From JASFRS01 sp050114795 (GTDB taxonomy: Bacteria > Pseudomonadota > Alphaproteobacteria > Sphingomonadales > CAKZYD01): a stretch of DNA of 5,495 bases. Positions 5,446 through 5,495 of the stretch are shown piece by piece; the first letter of the stretch is position 1; the number at the start of each line of letters is the position of its first letter. The translations under genes and the position numbers were made by a program. The notes under the pieces were generated by a model. It did no database searches. It worked only from the letters and a program-made list of their open reading frames with translations, and was not told where the DNA came from. The stretch spans positions 1-5,495 of the forward strand of contig JASFRS010000159.1 in the NCBI GenBank assembly GCA_050114795.1, read 5' to 3'.

Positions 5446-5495
5446 TACATCAAACAAGACTTGTATATGCGCTTACTACACGCTAAGGTTTTGAC

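Noticed and set aside
1..5495. tRNA, rRNA, riboswitch, phage or insertion-sequence genes
   Set aside because: No tRNA-like cloverleaf, conserved rRNA segment, transposase or integrase motif was recognised on either strand; nearly all bases are explained by conventional genes.

Overview
The window looks like ordinary chromosomal DNA of a Gram-negative bacterium of about 50% GC. I infer a member of the Pseudomonadota, most likely an alphaproteobacterium. An LpxR-like outer-membrane lipid A deacylase with a signal peptide and a C-terminal Phe points to a Gram-negative envelope. The GabD, Tag, DUF1801 and NTF2-like proteins resemble proteobacterial sequences I remember. The genus cannot be named from the sequence.

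Layout. Bases 1-234 (minus strand) hold the first 78 codons of a Bcr/CflA-type MFS drug exporter cut off by the window edge. A 120-base divergent intergenic region follows, with a small inverted repeat (237-256) next to the exporter start. On the plus strand come gabD (355-1806, succinate-semialdehyde dehydrogenase) and a one-chain nucleotidyltransferase-HEPN protein (1889-2806). The 82-base gap between them is filled mostly by a long imperfect stem-loop. The rest of the coding DNA is on the minus strand and reads as one probable operon, from its 5' end: a GTG-started NTF2/SnoaL-like protein (5227-4874), a DUF1801 protein (4824-4402), an LpxR-like lipid A deacylase (4373-3408) and DNA-3-methyladenine glycosylase I, tag (3398-2793). 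Gaps inside this operon are 49, 27 and 9 bases. The tag and nucleotidyltransferase genes converge and their 3' ends overlap by 14 bases. Bases 5228-5495 hold no gene that I can support. They contain the probable promoter side of the minus operon and a C-rich/G-rich interspersed palindrome (5373-5445).

How the genes relate. GabD oxidises succinic semialdehyde to succinate; its cofactor loop resembles NAD-using mammalian ALDH5A1 rather than NADP-using E. coli GabD. The exporter is divergent from it and may be unrelated. The minus operon joins an envelope-modifying enzyme with an alkylation-repair glycosylase and two small accessory proteins, a combination for which I know no established joint function. 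The least conventional gene is the nucleotidyltransferase-HEPN fusion, whose catalytic signatures are only partly intact and whose start lies directly after a stem-loop with no visible Shine-Dalgarno sequence. I see no phage, insertion sequence, CRISPR, tRNA or rRNA, and no convincing evidence for a new multi-gene system.
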